Positions 43,698-52,353 of a stretch of DNA of 64,000 bases are shown piece by piece. Position numbers and translations under genes: made by a program. Within the stretch, counting starts at the first letter, position 1. The number at the start of each line of letters is the position of its first letter. The notes below the pieces were generated by a model. It was not told the origin of the DNA. It saw only the letters and a list, made by a program, of their open reading frames with translations, and did no database searches. Source of the stretch: Rhodocyclales bacterium (GTDB lineage Bacteria; Pseudomonadota; Gammaproteobacteria; Burkholderiales; Rhodocyclaceae); the NCBI GenBank assembly GCA_028292485.1, contig JAQGMG010000039.1, positions 1-64,000 of the forward strand, given 5' to 3'.

Positions 43698-44305
43698 GCA
43701 TTTCTCCTTGAATGAATATGCGTACCCATGAGCCGGCGCTTGCTGCTTGCGGAGCAATACAGGAAGGCATGACATCAGGGTGCTTGTCTTATCGACAACG
43801 ATCCGTGCCGCAGAGGCCACTGATCTGTCACAGGCTTTTCAGCAAGAAAGAGTCCCGGGCTCTTCGTCGCCAAAACCGCAGTGGGACGGGCACAGGAAGC
43901 CAATGCAGCACCTCGTGCGTAGCGCGCGGATGCTGTATCAGACGTAAAAGTTTCCGGAGCACGTGACACCGGGCATGCGTGAGTGGACGCCGCCGCTCGC
44001 TGCCCTCAACTTCCATCCGTGCAGAGCCCTTCGTGGGTTCGGGATGAATTGTGCCAAGTGAAGTTGCGGGTGGGGATTTGTGCCCATGCTTCGACTCCAC
44101 TCGCTTTGCTCCTTACGCTCAGCACGAACGGGGTGGGAGTGGATTGCAAGGGAGTGGATTGCGAATGTCATGAACAAGAGTCATGGCTGTAGACGGCGGG
44201 TGCGAAACACGCAGCATCGCGCACCGGCCGCCTCGTCAATCAAGCGACAACCACCATCTTTTGAAAAGGCGTGTGGTGGATCGCTTCGCGAACCCACTCT
44301 ACCTG
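43698..44305. other. Long intergenic region with a dispersed repeat, no gene seen
   Basis: About 600 bases. Open frames on both strands overlap one another and lack ribosome-binding sites or recognisable products. A block CTTCGACTCCACTCGC ... CTCAGCACGAACGG (44089-44130) resembles a repeat commonly dispersed in betaproteobacterial and related genomes. The left end should carry the SYLF gene promoter. Confidence 0.5.
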
Positions 44306-44743
44306 TCAGGAAACCAGCGTTGCCTGCAACGTAATCTCGGGCACGCTCGCCAACGCTTTTGAAAGCGGGCAATCGCGCTTGGCGGCTTGCGCGAGCTCCT
44401 GGAAGCGCGCTTCGTCGATGCCGGGAATCGTCGCTTTCAAGGTCAATGCAATCCGGTTGATTGCGAAGCCTTCACCCTGCTGCGCCAGACGCACACTCGC
44501 CTGCGTATCGACCGTGGTGGTTGCAAAGCCCGCCTTGTCGCAAGCGAAAGAAAACGCCATCGCGAAGCAGGCTGCATGAGCCGCGCCGAGAATTTCCTCC
44601 GGGTTCGTGCCGCTCCTGTCATCGCCGAAGCGCGTCGCAAAGCCATACGGCGCGTCCTTCAGCGCACCCGTCTCCGTGCTGATCCGGCCCTTGCCGTTCT
44701 TGCCAGCACCTTCCCAATGTACGGTTCCGATCTTGTCTGCCAT
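44306..44743 (-). CDS. osmC: OsmC-type peroxiredoxin
   Basis: Thiol peroxidase of 145 residues that reduces organic hydroperoxides. Start MADKIGTVHWEGAGKNGKG and ISTETGAL match the OsmC subgroup. The two catalytic cysteines are at C59 (GAAHAACFAMAFS) and C125 (AKRDCPLSKAL), the spacing found in E. coli OsmC. AAAGGA precedes the ATG by 7 bases. Stands alone; osmotic or general stress control is typical for the family but not visible here. Confidence 0.94.
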   Translation of the reverse strand: MADKIGTVHWEGAGKNGKGRISTETGALKDAPYGFATRFGDDRSGTNPEEILGAAHAACFAMAFSFACDKAGFATTTVDTQASVRLAQQGEGFAINRIALTLKATIPGIDEARFQELAQAAKRDCPLSKALASVPEITLQATLVS

Positions 44744-44925
44744 GGTGATTCCTTTCGGGTGAGTTGCGTGACGTCAGATAAGGCGTCATGAGGGCGTTCG
44801 TGCGGTTGCCAAGCCTTGCAAACCTCCATTGGAGAATGTCACAGCTCGAGACGCTTCGGTCTGTTTCCCAGCGCACATATCTTTGGGCAAATTCGACTGG
44901 ATTGCGCGAGGCCTCGTAGCAGTTC

Positions 44926-45822
44926 TCAAATACTCTGACGCTTCAACCACTCGATGAATGCGCGACCTGCCGGACCTGGCGGCTTGTCCCTGCGATATAC
45001 CGCATGCATGGGCAGGAATTGCGAACGCGCGTGCACGCCTTCCACGCGGATCTTCACCAGCGTGCCGTTGCGCAGGTCTTCTTCCACCATCGGAATGGGC
45101 ATCTGACCCCAGCCGAATCCGGCCTTGAGAAACGCGTGTTTCGAGCCCATGTCGGCGAGGCGCCAGGTCTGCGCTGACACCACGCCGAAGTCACGACCCT
45201 CCGACAGGACGGTGCGATCGGTCAGCACCAGCTGGACATGTTTGCTCAACCCGGATTTCGGCACCGTGCCGCGAATTGCTGCAAGCGGATGCTCCGGACT
45301 TACCACGCAGACGAAGGGCACTTCCAGCAAGGGCTGAGATTGCATTTCGTCAGGGATGGTGGGCAGCGTACCGATGACGCCGATGCGGCAGCGCCCATCG
45401 AGTACAGGCTGAATCACGGCGCCGAGTGCTTCGACATACATGCGCAACGGTGTGTCGGGATAATGCTCGCGGAATAAACCCACGGCGTGCGTGAGCGCAG
45501 CCATGGGATAGATCACGTCGATGACCACCACCAGCTCCGGCTCCAGGCCCTCACACATGGTGCGTGCGCGTGCCTTGAAGCCATCCATCCCGTCGGCTAC
45601 CAGGCGCGCCTCCAGCAGCAGTGCGCGGCCTTCATCGGTCAGGCGCGGGTAGCGTGCGCTGCGATCGAACAGCGTCACTCCGAGCTGCAATTCAAGATTG
45701 GCGAGAGTCTGGCTGACGACCGACTGCGCGCGCCGGAGCTTGCGGCCTGCAGCGGAGAAGCTGCCTTCGTCGGCGGCGGCAATGAATGTGCGCAGTTGAT
45801 CAAGGGTTACGCCATCGAGCAT
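44926..45822 (-). CDS. LysR-family transcriptional regulator
   Basis: Regulator of 298 residues. The N-terminal winged HTH is clear (LDQLRTFIAAADEGSFSAAGRKLRRAQSVVSQTLANLELQLGVTLFDR). A periplasmic-binding-protein-like effector domain follows from about residue 90. It is divergent from the amber-interrupted isochorismatase-family gene and the reductase/DoxX genes, 156 bases away, and LysR regulators usually control the divergent unit. An inverted repeat fitting a LysR site lies in that gap. Confidence 0.94.
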   Translation of the reverse strand: MLDGVTLDQLRTFIAAADEGSFSAAGRKLRRAQSVVSQTLANLELQLGVTLFDRSARYPRLTDEGRALLLEARLVADGMDGFKARARTMCEGLEPELVVVIDVIYPMAALTHAVGLFREHYPDTPLRMYVEALGAVIQPVLDGRCRIGVIGTLPTIPDEMQSQPLLEVPFVCVVSPEHPLAAIRGTVPKSGLSKHVQLVLTDRTVLSEGRDFGVVSAQTWRLADMGSKHAFLKAGFGWGQMPIPMVEEDLRNGTLVKIRVEGVHARSQFLPMHAVYRRDKPPGPAGRAFIEWLKRQSI

Positions 45823-45834
45823 CCATCGGCTCCT

Positions 45835-45851
45835 TCGATAGGTTCCATCGA
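45835..45851. promoter_or_regulatory. Candidate LysR-type operator
   Basis: TCGAT-AGGTTCC-ATCGA, 5-bp arms with a 7-base centre, flanked by further T and A so that it fits a T-N11-A pattern. It starts 13 bases upstream of the LysR gene start codon in the divergent gap, as expected for an autoregulatory site. Confidence 0.45.
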
Positions 45852-45978
45852 AATATATAGGCTTCCGCGCTACAGCGCTAATACCTAACCTTGGCTCCGG
45901 AGATTCGTTCTGCGTGATGCCTGGGTGGACATCCGCACTGCGCCAGATTCCTCCCCCTCAGTTCACTGGAGACATGCC

Positions 45979-46635
45979 ATGACCAATGCAAGCAATCCGA
46001 AAGCCGGCCTCGACGCACTTCTGACCCCGGACAACTGCGCGCTGATCCTCATCGACCACCAGCCTTTCCAGTTCGCCGGGCTGCGCAGCCACGACACATA
46101 GACGGTAATCAATAACGTCGTCGGTCTCGCCAAATCCGCCAGGAATTTTGGCGTCCCCACTTTGCTCACGACGGTGGTTGAAGACAAGGGCGGCTTGCTC
46201 ATCAAGCCACTACAGGATGTATTCCCCGAGCAGAAACCGATCGATCGTACTTTCATCAATACCTGGGAAGACGCGCGGGTGGTCGACTGGGTGAAGAAGA
46301 CCGGCAAGAAGAAGATTGTCATGGCTGCGCTGTGGACCGAGATATGTCTGGCCATGCCGGTGATCCATGCGCTGGGAGATGGCTACGAGGTCTATATCGT
46401 CACCGACGCTTCCGGTGGTGTGAGCCTCGAGGCGCACGAGATGGCGGTGCTGCGCATGGTGCAGGCGGGTGCTGTGCCGATAACCTGGACAGTGTTCGGC
46501 TCCGAGCTGCAACGCGACTGGGCACGCACGGCAACGGTGTCTGGACTGGCGCAGATGCTCTTCGATCACATGGGTAACGTTGGCACCAGCCTGGCGTGGG
46601 AGCAGCAATTACTCAACGCGCCGCGACATGCCTGA
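45979..46635 (+). pseudogene. Isochorismatase-family hydrolase (YcaC-like) with an internal amber codon
   Basis: From ATG 45979 the frame reads MTNASNPKAGLDALLTPDNC and ALILIDHQPFQFAGL, then TAG at codon 41 (46099-46101). It continues in frame as TVINNVVGLAKSARNFGVPTLLTT to a stop at 46635, about 218 codons in all, the normal length for YcaC-like hydrolases. The catalytic Asp (LIDHQP) lies before and the Cys (WTEICLAMP) after the TAG, so neither fragment alone can be active. A single CAG-to-TAG change would explain it. The remaining frame shows no other damage, so the event is recent, or readthrough occurs. Confidence 0.8.
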
Positions 46636-46705
46636 CGCGGTCCATGGCGGGCAGCGCCGCGAAGTGCTGCCCGCTCTCTCAGTCAAACGAAATCTGGAGT
46701 GCGTC

Positions 46706-47305
46706 ATGAAAATCGGAATCATCGGAGCTGGTGGCATAGGTCAGGCCTTCGCAGGCCATGTGGCAAGAGCGGGGTACGAACTCGTACTCAGCAATAATCG
46801 CGACCCGGATTCGCTGGCGGAGATTGCGCGTGCGCTCGGGCCGCGGACCAGCGTTGCTACGCGGGAACAGGCTGCACAGGCCGATGTGGTGATGCTCGCC
46901 GTGCCGTGGCTGCAAGTGGAAGCTGCGCTATCGGGCTTGCCACCCTGGAAGGGGCGCATCCTCATCGATGCGACCAATCCTGTCGTCGGGCCTGGCTTCC
47001 AGGCAGCGGAGCTGGGCGGCAGTACATCGAGCGAGGTAGTGGCCTCCCTGGCACCCGGCGCGCGCGTGGTGAAGGCTGCCAACACCTTGCCACGCACCTT
47101 GCTGGCAAGTGATCCGCACGAGGCTGGCGGTCGCCGCGTGCTGTTCGTGTCCGGCGACGACGCGGATGCCAGGAAAGATGTCAGCGGCATTCTGCAGCGA
47201 TCAGGCTTTGCGACGATAGACCTTGGTGATCTCGCGAGTGGCGGCAAGCTGCAGCAGTTTCCGGGCGGTCCCTTGCCGACGCTGAATCTCATCAAATTGG
47301 GCTGA
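46706..47305 (+). CDS. NADP-binding oxidoreductase (F420-dependent NADP reductase-like, COG2085)
   Basis: Rossmann-fold protein of 199 residues starting MKIGIIGAGGIGQAFAGHVARAG (GxGxxG near the N-terminus). Then ADVVMLAVPWLQVEAAL, ILIDATNPVVGPGF and VVKAANTLPRTLL, a COG2085 pattern also related to metalloreductase-like domains. The electron donor and substrate cannot be deduced; F420 use is unlikely in this organism. The start at 46706 follows GGAG; the frame is open further upstream into the preceding pseudogene. Possibly co-transcribed with DoxX. Confidence 0.85.
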   Translation: MKIGIIGAGGIGQAFAGHVARAGYELVLSNNRDPDSLAEIARALGPRTSVATREQAAQADVVMLAVPWLQVEAALSGLPPWKGRILIDATNPVVGPGFQAAELGGSTSSEVVASLAPGARVVKAANTLPRTLLASDPHEAGGRRVLFVSGDDADARKDVSGILQRSGFATIDLGDLASGGKLQQFPGGPLPTLNLIKLG

Positions 47306-47382
47306 GTTGGGCTGAGCTGGGTTGAGACACAACCGGGCATACAAACAGCTACGACTGATACAGATCAACAGGGAGAAGAAAC

Positions 47383-47823
47383 ATGAACAATTCCATTGCC
47401 GGGCATTCCGGGCCGCCCGTTTTCGACGCAGCCATCCCCTCCGCCATCTCGCTTGCTGGCAGGGTGCTCCTGAGCGCCATCTTCATTCTGTCCGGCATCG
47501 GCAAGCTTGCCGCCCCGGCCGCCATCGTTGGCTATATTGCATCGGTCGGCCTGCCGTTTCCGCAACTTGGCCTGGTCATCGCGGTGTGTGTCGAGCTCCT
47601 GGGGGGCGTCGCGCTGATTGCCGGCTATCGCACGCGCCTCGTTGCCGGCGGGCTTGCCGTGTTTTGCGTGGTGACTGCGCTGGCTTTTCACAACCAGCTC
47701 GGTGACCAGAACCAGTTTGCACATTTCTTCAAGAACATCGCCATGACAGGCGGACTGCTGCAAGTCATCGCGTTTGGCGCGGGTCGCTACAGTCTCGATG
47801 CGTGGCGAGGTGGTTGCGGGTGA
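47383..47823 (+). CDS. DoxX family membrane protein
   Basis: Four-helix inner-membrane protein of 146 residues with family features GRVLLSAIFILSGIGKL, the second segment VIAVCVELLGGVALIAGYRTR, and FFKNIAMTGGLLQVIAFG. DoxX-like proteins are linked to thiol or redox metabolism, but roles vary. A good site GGGAGAAG precedes the ATG. Lies 77 bases after the COG2085 reductase gene on the same strand, divergent from the LysR gene, so it may be part of the same regulated unit. Confidence 0.88.
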   Translation: MNNSIAGHSGPPVFDAAIPSAISLAGRVLLSAIFILSGIGKLAAPAAIVGYIASVGLPFPQLGLVIAVCVELLGGVALIAGYRTRLVAGGLAVFCVVTALAFHNQLGDQNQFAHFFKNIAMTGGLLQVIAFGAGRYSLDAWRGGCG

Positions 47824-48124
47824 GTTCAGGTTCTCCGCCAATACAGACGGAGGCGGTTCTTTGCGCGCGGCTTTCAGCGGGCAAGACCCCATTCCAGCGT
47901 AGGGCGCAGTGACAACTGCGCCGCATGTCCTTGTCATCGTTCGGCGGAGTTTCACTCCGCCCTGCGCCTCGCTCGAACGAGGAGTTCAATGGTGCCGCGA
48001 CTCCTCCCCAAGTCCGTCATTTCCACCTTTGCAGAAATGACGAATGAGAGATTTCTGTTTTTACGCCGCGCCGAAAATTGTGGATAGCGGTAAGGCTCAT
48101 CCCGGTAATGCACATCCTCGCTGA
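47824..48124. other. Repeat-filled intergenic region
   Basis: About 300 bases between convergent genes. Contains a hairpin AGGGCGCAGTGACAACTGCG (from 47901), a second GGCGGAGTTTCACTCCGCC (47943-47961) related to the repeats at 33308-33374, and a diverged CGTCATTTC ... GAAATGACG unit (48015-48042). No gene seen. Confidence 0.7.
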
Positions 48125-48598
48125 TCAGCGACAGAAAGTGCGAATGTCGTTCCTGGCGATGTCTATGTCATTCTTGTCGAGCGGGGCGCCGTTGCCGTGC
48201 CTCAGCGCTCCGTTGACAATGTCGCGCGCGAGGTTGCAGCGCGATGCGTTGGTTCCATCCTCCCGCCCGTTGGAGAGCGACCGCGGCGGTGCAGGAGGCG
48301 GCCTGGATGCTTTCTCGATCGCTTCCTCTGCCTGGCGTTGTTTGAGGCGTCTTTCCTGCTCCTGCCAGGATGGCGCCGAGGTCGCCGTGGTATTGGACGC
48401 CGGCTGTGCAGGGGCTTGGGCCTGGGGCGCAGTTTTCAAAGGAAGGGCCTGGGCTTTGGCCGACTCGGGCTTTCTTTCCGAGTACTGCACACGCCCGTTC
48501 TCATCCACCCATTTGTAGACCTCCGCATGAGCGGTTGATAGCCCCAGCAGAATCAGGCAAACACTCAAGATGTACTGATTGGAGTTCTGGATTTTCAT
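48125..48598 (-). CDS. DUF4124 domain-containing exported protein
   Basis: Exported protein of 157 residues and unknown function. The signal peptide ends STAHA, followed directly by the DUF4124 core EVYKWVDENGRVQYSERKP. A Pro/Ala/Gln-rich low-complexity stretch then leads to a helical EQERRLKQRQAEEAIEKA segment and a C-terminal part with two Cys (ASRCNLA, IRTFCR). DUF4124 proteins are frequent in beta- and gammaproteobacteria, and only the N-terminal motif is conserved. AGGGA precedes the ATG at 48598. Confidence 0.85.
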   Translation of the reverse strand: MKIQNSNQYILSVCLILLGLSTAHAEVYKWVDENGRVQYSERKPESAKAQALPLKTAPQAQAPAQPASNTTATSAPSWQEQERRLKQRQAEEAIEKASRPPPAPPRSLSNGREDGTNASRCNLARDIVNGALRHGNGAPLDKNDIDIARNDIRTFCR

Positions 48599-49035
48599 TG
48601 ACCGTCCCTGGCAGCGAAGCGCGTGCGTCTCGTATTGTTTTCTGGATTCTCTCATATATGCCAGCAGAATTTTCGTTGCCTGCGAGGGGAACTACAATCT
48701 GGCTTGCCTCAAAATTCGGGATTACATACGTGACTTGCTGAATGGCAAAACACCTATGGAAATTCGACTTCTGCCAAGAACACGTCATTCCCGCGAAAGC
48801 GGGAATCCACTTCTACGTGAAGCTGTGCCCCTGAGTGGATTCCCGCTTTCGCGGGAATGACGAAAATTGAGGCTCAGTAAGCCGCGTATGTAATTCCCGA
48901 ATTTTCCGGTGAACCGAACCAAATCCCGACGCGCGCACCAAACCCCTCGGCTCGTGCCGATGCGTTATTGTCACTCGCGTTGGCATCGCGTCTTGCATGT
49001 CGACAACTATCGCAACCCGGATCAGGAAACCGCGC
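48599..49035. other. Divergent promoter region with a repeat element
   Basis: About 440 bases between the DUF4124 gene and the antiporter gene. Apart from the inverted repeat at 48783-48862 no structure or gene was recognised. Must contain both divergent promoters. Confidence 0.5.
48783..48862. repeat. CGTCATTCCCGC inverted-repeat element, copy B
   Basis: Arms 48783-48811 and 48834-48862 are perfect reverse complements (29 bases), each also a hairpin. The left arm is identical over 29 bases to the left arm of copy A at 28246-28274. The spacers differ in sequence but are of similar length (22-23 bases). Confidence 0.88.
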
Positions 49036-50751
49036 ATGCCGCATGACATCAGTCTGATCACTACCATCGCCGCGGCACTGGGCTTTGGCCTTCTCTTCGG
49101 TCTGGTCGCAGTGCGCCTGAAATTGCCGGCGCTGGTGGGCTATCTCGCGGCCGGCATCCTGATCGGCCCTGCTACGCCCGGCTTCGTGGCCGATGCGGCG
49201 CTCGCCGGGCAACTGGCGGAAATCGGTGTGATGCTGCTGATGTTCGGCGTGGGCCTGCACTTTTCGCTGAATGATCTGCTGGAGGTACGGCGCATCGCCT
49301 TGCCCGGCGCCATCCTGCAGATCGCGGTCGCCACCGCGCTGGGCATGGGTCTGGCCCATATGTGGGGCTGGGGTATCGGTGGCGGCCTGGTGTTCGGGCT
49401 AGCGCTTTCCGTGGCCAGCACGGTCGTGCTGCTGCGTGCGCTGGAGGAGCGCGGCATTCTGGATTCCATCAACGGCCGCATCGCCGTCGGCTGGCTGGTT
49501 GTCGAGGATCTGGTCACGGTCATGATCCTGGTGCTGCTCCCGCCGCTTGCAGGTTGGCTGGGGGGAACCGATCCGGGCGTTGGCAAGAGCCTGTGGGTCA
49601 CGGTAAGCATCACGCTGGCGCAGGTCGCAGCTTTCATCGTGTTCATGCTGGTGGTCGGTCGCAAGCTTTTCCCCTGGGTGTTGTGGCAGGTGGCGCGTAC
49701 AGGTTCGCGGGAGTTGTTCACCTTGTGCGTCATCGCGGCTGCCGTGGGTATCGCTTATGGCTCGACGAAGTTCTTCGGCGTCTCTTTTGCGCTGGGAGCT
49801 TTCTTCGCCGGCATGGTGTTGCGCGAATCCGAGTTGAGCCATCGTGCGGCCGAAGAGTCCCTGCCGCTGCGTGACGCGTTCTCTGTCTTGTTCTTCGTGT
49901 CGGTGGGCATGCTGTTCGACCCGATGGTGCTGGTCGACAGCCCGATGCAGGTGGTGGCTGTCGTCTTCATCATCGTGCTCGGCAAATCGCTCGCCGCTTT
50001 CCTGCTGGTGCTGATCCTGCGTTACCCGTTGGGCACGGCGCTGACCGTTTCGGCGAGCCTGGCGCAGATCGGCGAGTTCTCGTTCATCCTCGCCGCCTTG
50101 GGCGTATCGCTGGGCTTGATGCCGCCTGAGGGGCAAAGCCTCATTCTCGCGGGCGCCATCATTTCAATCGCGATCAATCCGCTCGTATTTCAGGCGATCA
50201 GGCCGATCAAGGCATGGATTCGCTCCAATGCGGAATTGGCGCGGCAGCTCGAACGGCGCAGCGATCCGCTGGCCGAATTGCCGATGGCCGTGGACCAGGA
50301 AAAGCTGACCGGTCAGGTCGTACTCGTCGGCTATGGCCGCGTCGGGCGACGCATTGCCGATGCGCTCACCGAGCGCGGTATTCACTTCGTTGTTGCGGAA
50401 CAGAACCGCGAGATCGTCGAGCAGTTGCGCAGGCGTGGCATCGCCGCCGTGGCGGGCAACGCGGCCGAGCCCGCCGTGCTCGTGCAGGCGCACATCGCGC
50501 GCGCCACCATGCTGGTCATCGCGACGCCGGATACTTTTCACGTACGTACCATCATCGAAACCGCGCGTGCCCTCAACCCCGCCATTCAAAGTGTCGTGCG
50601 CACGCACAACGAGGCGGAAGCCGAGCTGCTGCGCCGCGAGAACGCAGGCCAGGTCTTCCTCGGCGAGCACGAGCTGGCTATGGGGATGACGCGTCACATC
50701 GTCGCCACCATGGAGCGCGCGCAGCAGCACCCGGTCGAAGCGGTGCCATAG
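49036..50751 (+). CDS. ybaL: YbaL-like CPA2 cation:proton antiporter with RCK/TrkA-N domain
   Basis: Inner-membrane monovalent cation/H+ antiporter of 571 residues. The N-terminus MPHDISLITTIAAALGFG, YLAAGILIGPATPGFVAD and LLMFGVGLHFSLNDLLEVR closely match E. coli YbaL. About 12 hydrophobic segments form the Na_H_Exchanger domain. A cytoplasmic RCK-N domain starts near residue 430 with VVLVGYGRVGRRIADAL (NAD-binding GxGxxG). The C-terminus is short, so an RCK-C domain is missing or minimal. Start 49036 is favoured over the ATG at 48997 by family alignment and a CAGGAA upstream. Confidence 0.92.
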   Translation: MPHDISLITTIAAALGFGLLFGLVAVRLKLPALVGYLAAGILIGPATPGFVADAALAGQLAEIGVMLLMFGVGLHFSLNDLLEVRRIALPGAILQIAVATALGMGLAHMWGWGIGGGLVFGLALSVASTVVLLRALEERGILDSINGRIAVGWLVVEDLVTVMILVLLPPLAGWLGGTDPGVGKSLWVTVSITLAQVAAFIVFMLVVGRKLFPWVLWQVARTGSRELFTLCVIAAAVGIAYGSTKFFGVSFALGAFFAGMVLRESELSHRAAEESLPLRDAFSVLFFVSVGMLFDPMVLVDSPMQVVAVVFIIVLGKSLAAFLLVLILRYPLGTALTVSASLAQIGEFSFILAALGVSLGLMPPEGQSLILAGAIISIAINPLVFQAIRPIKAWIRSNAELARQLERRSDPLAELPMAVDQEKLTGQVVLVGYGRVGRRIADALTERGIHFVVAEQNREIVEQLRRRGIAAVAGNAAEPAVLVQAHIARATMLVIATPDTFHVRTIIETARALNPAIQSVVRTHNEAEAELLRRENAGQVFLGEHELAMGMTRHIVATMERAQQHPVEAVP

Positions 50752-50916
50752 CTTTCCAGAGGGGTTCCGGAGCGCACCGCTGCTCCTGAGCTTGGTGCAT
50801 GCAGGCACTGATTGGGTGCCCGGCGCGCTTCATCGACACCTCCTCGTTTCCCCGCGCATCGCGCCAATACGCGCTTTGCAGGCCCGCCTGCTACGTGGCA
50901 TATCGCTTGCTTTTGT

Positions 50917-50928
50917 CTTGTATGCAAG
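50917..50928. promoter_or_regulatory. Candidate GntR/FCD operator before the BMP transporter
   Basis: CTTGTATGCAAG, one mismatch from the atzF palindrome CTTGTATACAAG. It lies 66 bases before the ATG of the BMP binding protein, in the only sizeable gap of that unit. Confidence 0.65.
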
Positions 50929-50994
50929 ATCGTGCACAAGCAGGTCTACAGCATTGACACGAAACAAATCGCGCAATTTCACAGGGGAACTCAC

Positions 50995-52107
50995 ATGGCC
51001 GGACAGAAGTTTGATCGTCGCAATTTCCTGAAAATCGCCGCCGCATCGGGTGCGCTGGCTGCCGTATCGCAGTCGGCACTGGCGCAAGGCAAGCCGCTGG
51101 TGGTGGGCTTCATCTATGTCGGTGCGCGTGACGACTTCGGCTACAACCAGGCGCATGCGCAGGCAGCGGCGGTGATCAAGAAGATGCCCGGCATCAAGGT
51201 CATCGAGGAAGAGAAAGTGGCCGAGACCGTCGCCGTGCAGAAGACGATGGAAGCGATGATCGAACAGGACGGTGCCAGCCTGATCTTTGCAACCTCCTTC
51301 GGTTACTTCGACCCGCACGTGCTCAAGGTTGCGGCCAAGTACCCCAAGGTTTTCTTCGCGCACTGCGGCGGCATGTGGACCGAAGGCAAGCACCCGAAAA
51401 ATGTCGGCAGTTTCTTCGGCTACATCGATGAGTGCCAGTATCTCAGCGGCATGATCGCAGCGAGCGTGTCGAAGACGAAGAAGGGCGGCTTCATTGCTGC
51501 CAAACCCATTCCGCAAGTGCTGCGCAATATCAACGCCTTCACGATGGGCGCACAGTCGGTCGATCCGGCCTTCACGACGCACGTGATCTTCACCGGTGAC
51601 TGGTCGCTGCCGGTGAAGGAAGCCGAAGCTTCGAACAGCCTCGTCGATCAGGGCGCTGACGTGCTGACGTGTCACGTGGATGGCCCGAAGGTGGTGGTGG
51701 AAACCGCCGAGAAGCGCGGCGTGTTTACCACCGGCTATCACGCCAGCCAGGCGAAGCTCGCGCCCAAGGGTTACCTGACCGGTGCCGAGTGGGATTGGGT
51801 GGCGCCGTACAAGACGCTCGTCGAGGCGGTGAAGTCCGGCAAGCAACCGCCCAATTTCCTGCGTGGTGGCTTGAAGGAAGGCTTCGTGAAGATGTCGCCT
51901 TATGGACCGGCCGTGCCGGCCAAAGCCAAGACAGCGGCCGATACGGTGAAGGCCAAGATGGTCAAGGGCGAGTTCGTTATCTTCAAGGGCCCGATCAAGG
52001 ACAACAAGGGTGCAACGGTCGTCGCGGCAGGTGTTTCGCAAGGACAGCAGGATCCGGTGCTGGAAGGGATGAATTATCTGGTTGCTGGCGTCGTGGGAAG
52101 TATTTAG
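50995..52107 (+). CDS. BMP family ABC transporter substrate-binding protein, Tat-exported
   Basis: Periplasmic binding protein of 370 residues in the BmpA/PnrA family, which usually binds nucleosides or purines. A Tat signal is seen (FDRRNFLKIAAASGALAA, cleavage near SALAQ). The mature part starts KPLVVGFIYVGARDDFGYNQAHAQ and has FGYFDPHVLKVAAKYPKVFFAHCGG. Family members near biuret and atz genes may carry other N-rich ligands; this is inference. AGGGGA precedes the ATG. The two permeases, amidases and ATPase follow downstream. The candidate operator at 50917 suggests shared control with atzF and atzG. Confidence 0.92.
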   Translation: MAGQKFDRRNFLKIAAASGALAAVSQSALAQGKPLVVGFIYVGARDDFGYNQAHAQAAAVIKKMPGIKVIEEEKVAETVAVQKTMEAMIEQDGASLIFATSFGYFDPHVLKVAAKYPKVFFAHCGGMWTEGKHPKNVGSFFGYIDECQYLSGMIAASVSKTKKGGFIAAKPIPQVLRNINAFTMGAQSVDPAFTTHVIFTGDWSLPVKEAEASNSLVDQGADVLTCHVDGPKVVVETAEKRGVFTTGYHASQAKLAPKGYLTGAEWDWVAPYKTLVEAVKSGKQPPNFLRGGLKEGFVKMSPYGPAVPAKAKTAADTVKAKMVKGEFVIFKGPIKDNKGATVVAAGVSQGQQDPVLEGMNYLVAGVVGSI

Positions 52108-52121
52108 CGCGGGCTAATGCT

Positions 52122-52259
52122 GTTCCCTCTCCCGCTTGCGGGAGAGGGTGCCCCGAGAGGGGCGGGAGAGGGAACAAGGTGGCGATGTAGAAAGTGCCTT
52201 GGTGCGATAGCCCTCTCCCGGCCTGACGGCCACCCTCTCCCGCAAGCGGGCGAGGGAAC
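52122..52259. repeat. CCCTCTCCCGC inverted repeats inside the BMP transporter unit
   Basis: GTTCCCTCTCCCGCTTGCGG.. (52122-52150) is nearly the reverse complement of 52231-52259; both are also internal hairpins, and two shorter CCCTCTCCC blocks lie between them. The element separates the binding-protein gene from its permeases and could cause partial termination or 3' mRNA protection, favouring expression of the binding protein. Confidence 0.75.
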
Positions 52260-52353
52260 AGCAAAGTGCATCGTGGCATGAAAGTCCATCGCATGGATTT
52301 AGCTGAACGTCATTTTGTCCAGCATCTTTGACGTAGCCTGCTGAAAGATTCGA

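Noticed and set aside
43828-44100. 90-codon minus-strand frame between the SYLF and osmC genes
   Set aside because: Overlaps other open frames, includes a dispersed repeat, and has no start signal or recognisable product.
25514-46635. Reassignment of TAG to a sense codon in this organism, suggested by two in-frame ambers
   Set aside because: Several well-conserved genes here end in TAG at the family-typical C-terminus (uvrA, ssb after DDDIPF, rfaE2), so TAG is a normal stop.
33267-48862. Repeats as a CRISPR array
   Set aside because: Units are dispersed, palindromic and paired head to head, with no regular spacer pattern and no cas genes.
50830-52041. 403-codon minus-strand frame opposite the BMP binding protein
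   Set aside because: Shadow of a well-supported gene on the plus strand; product His/Arg-rich without any domain.
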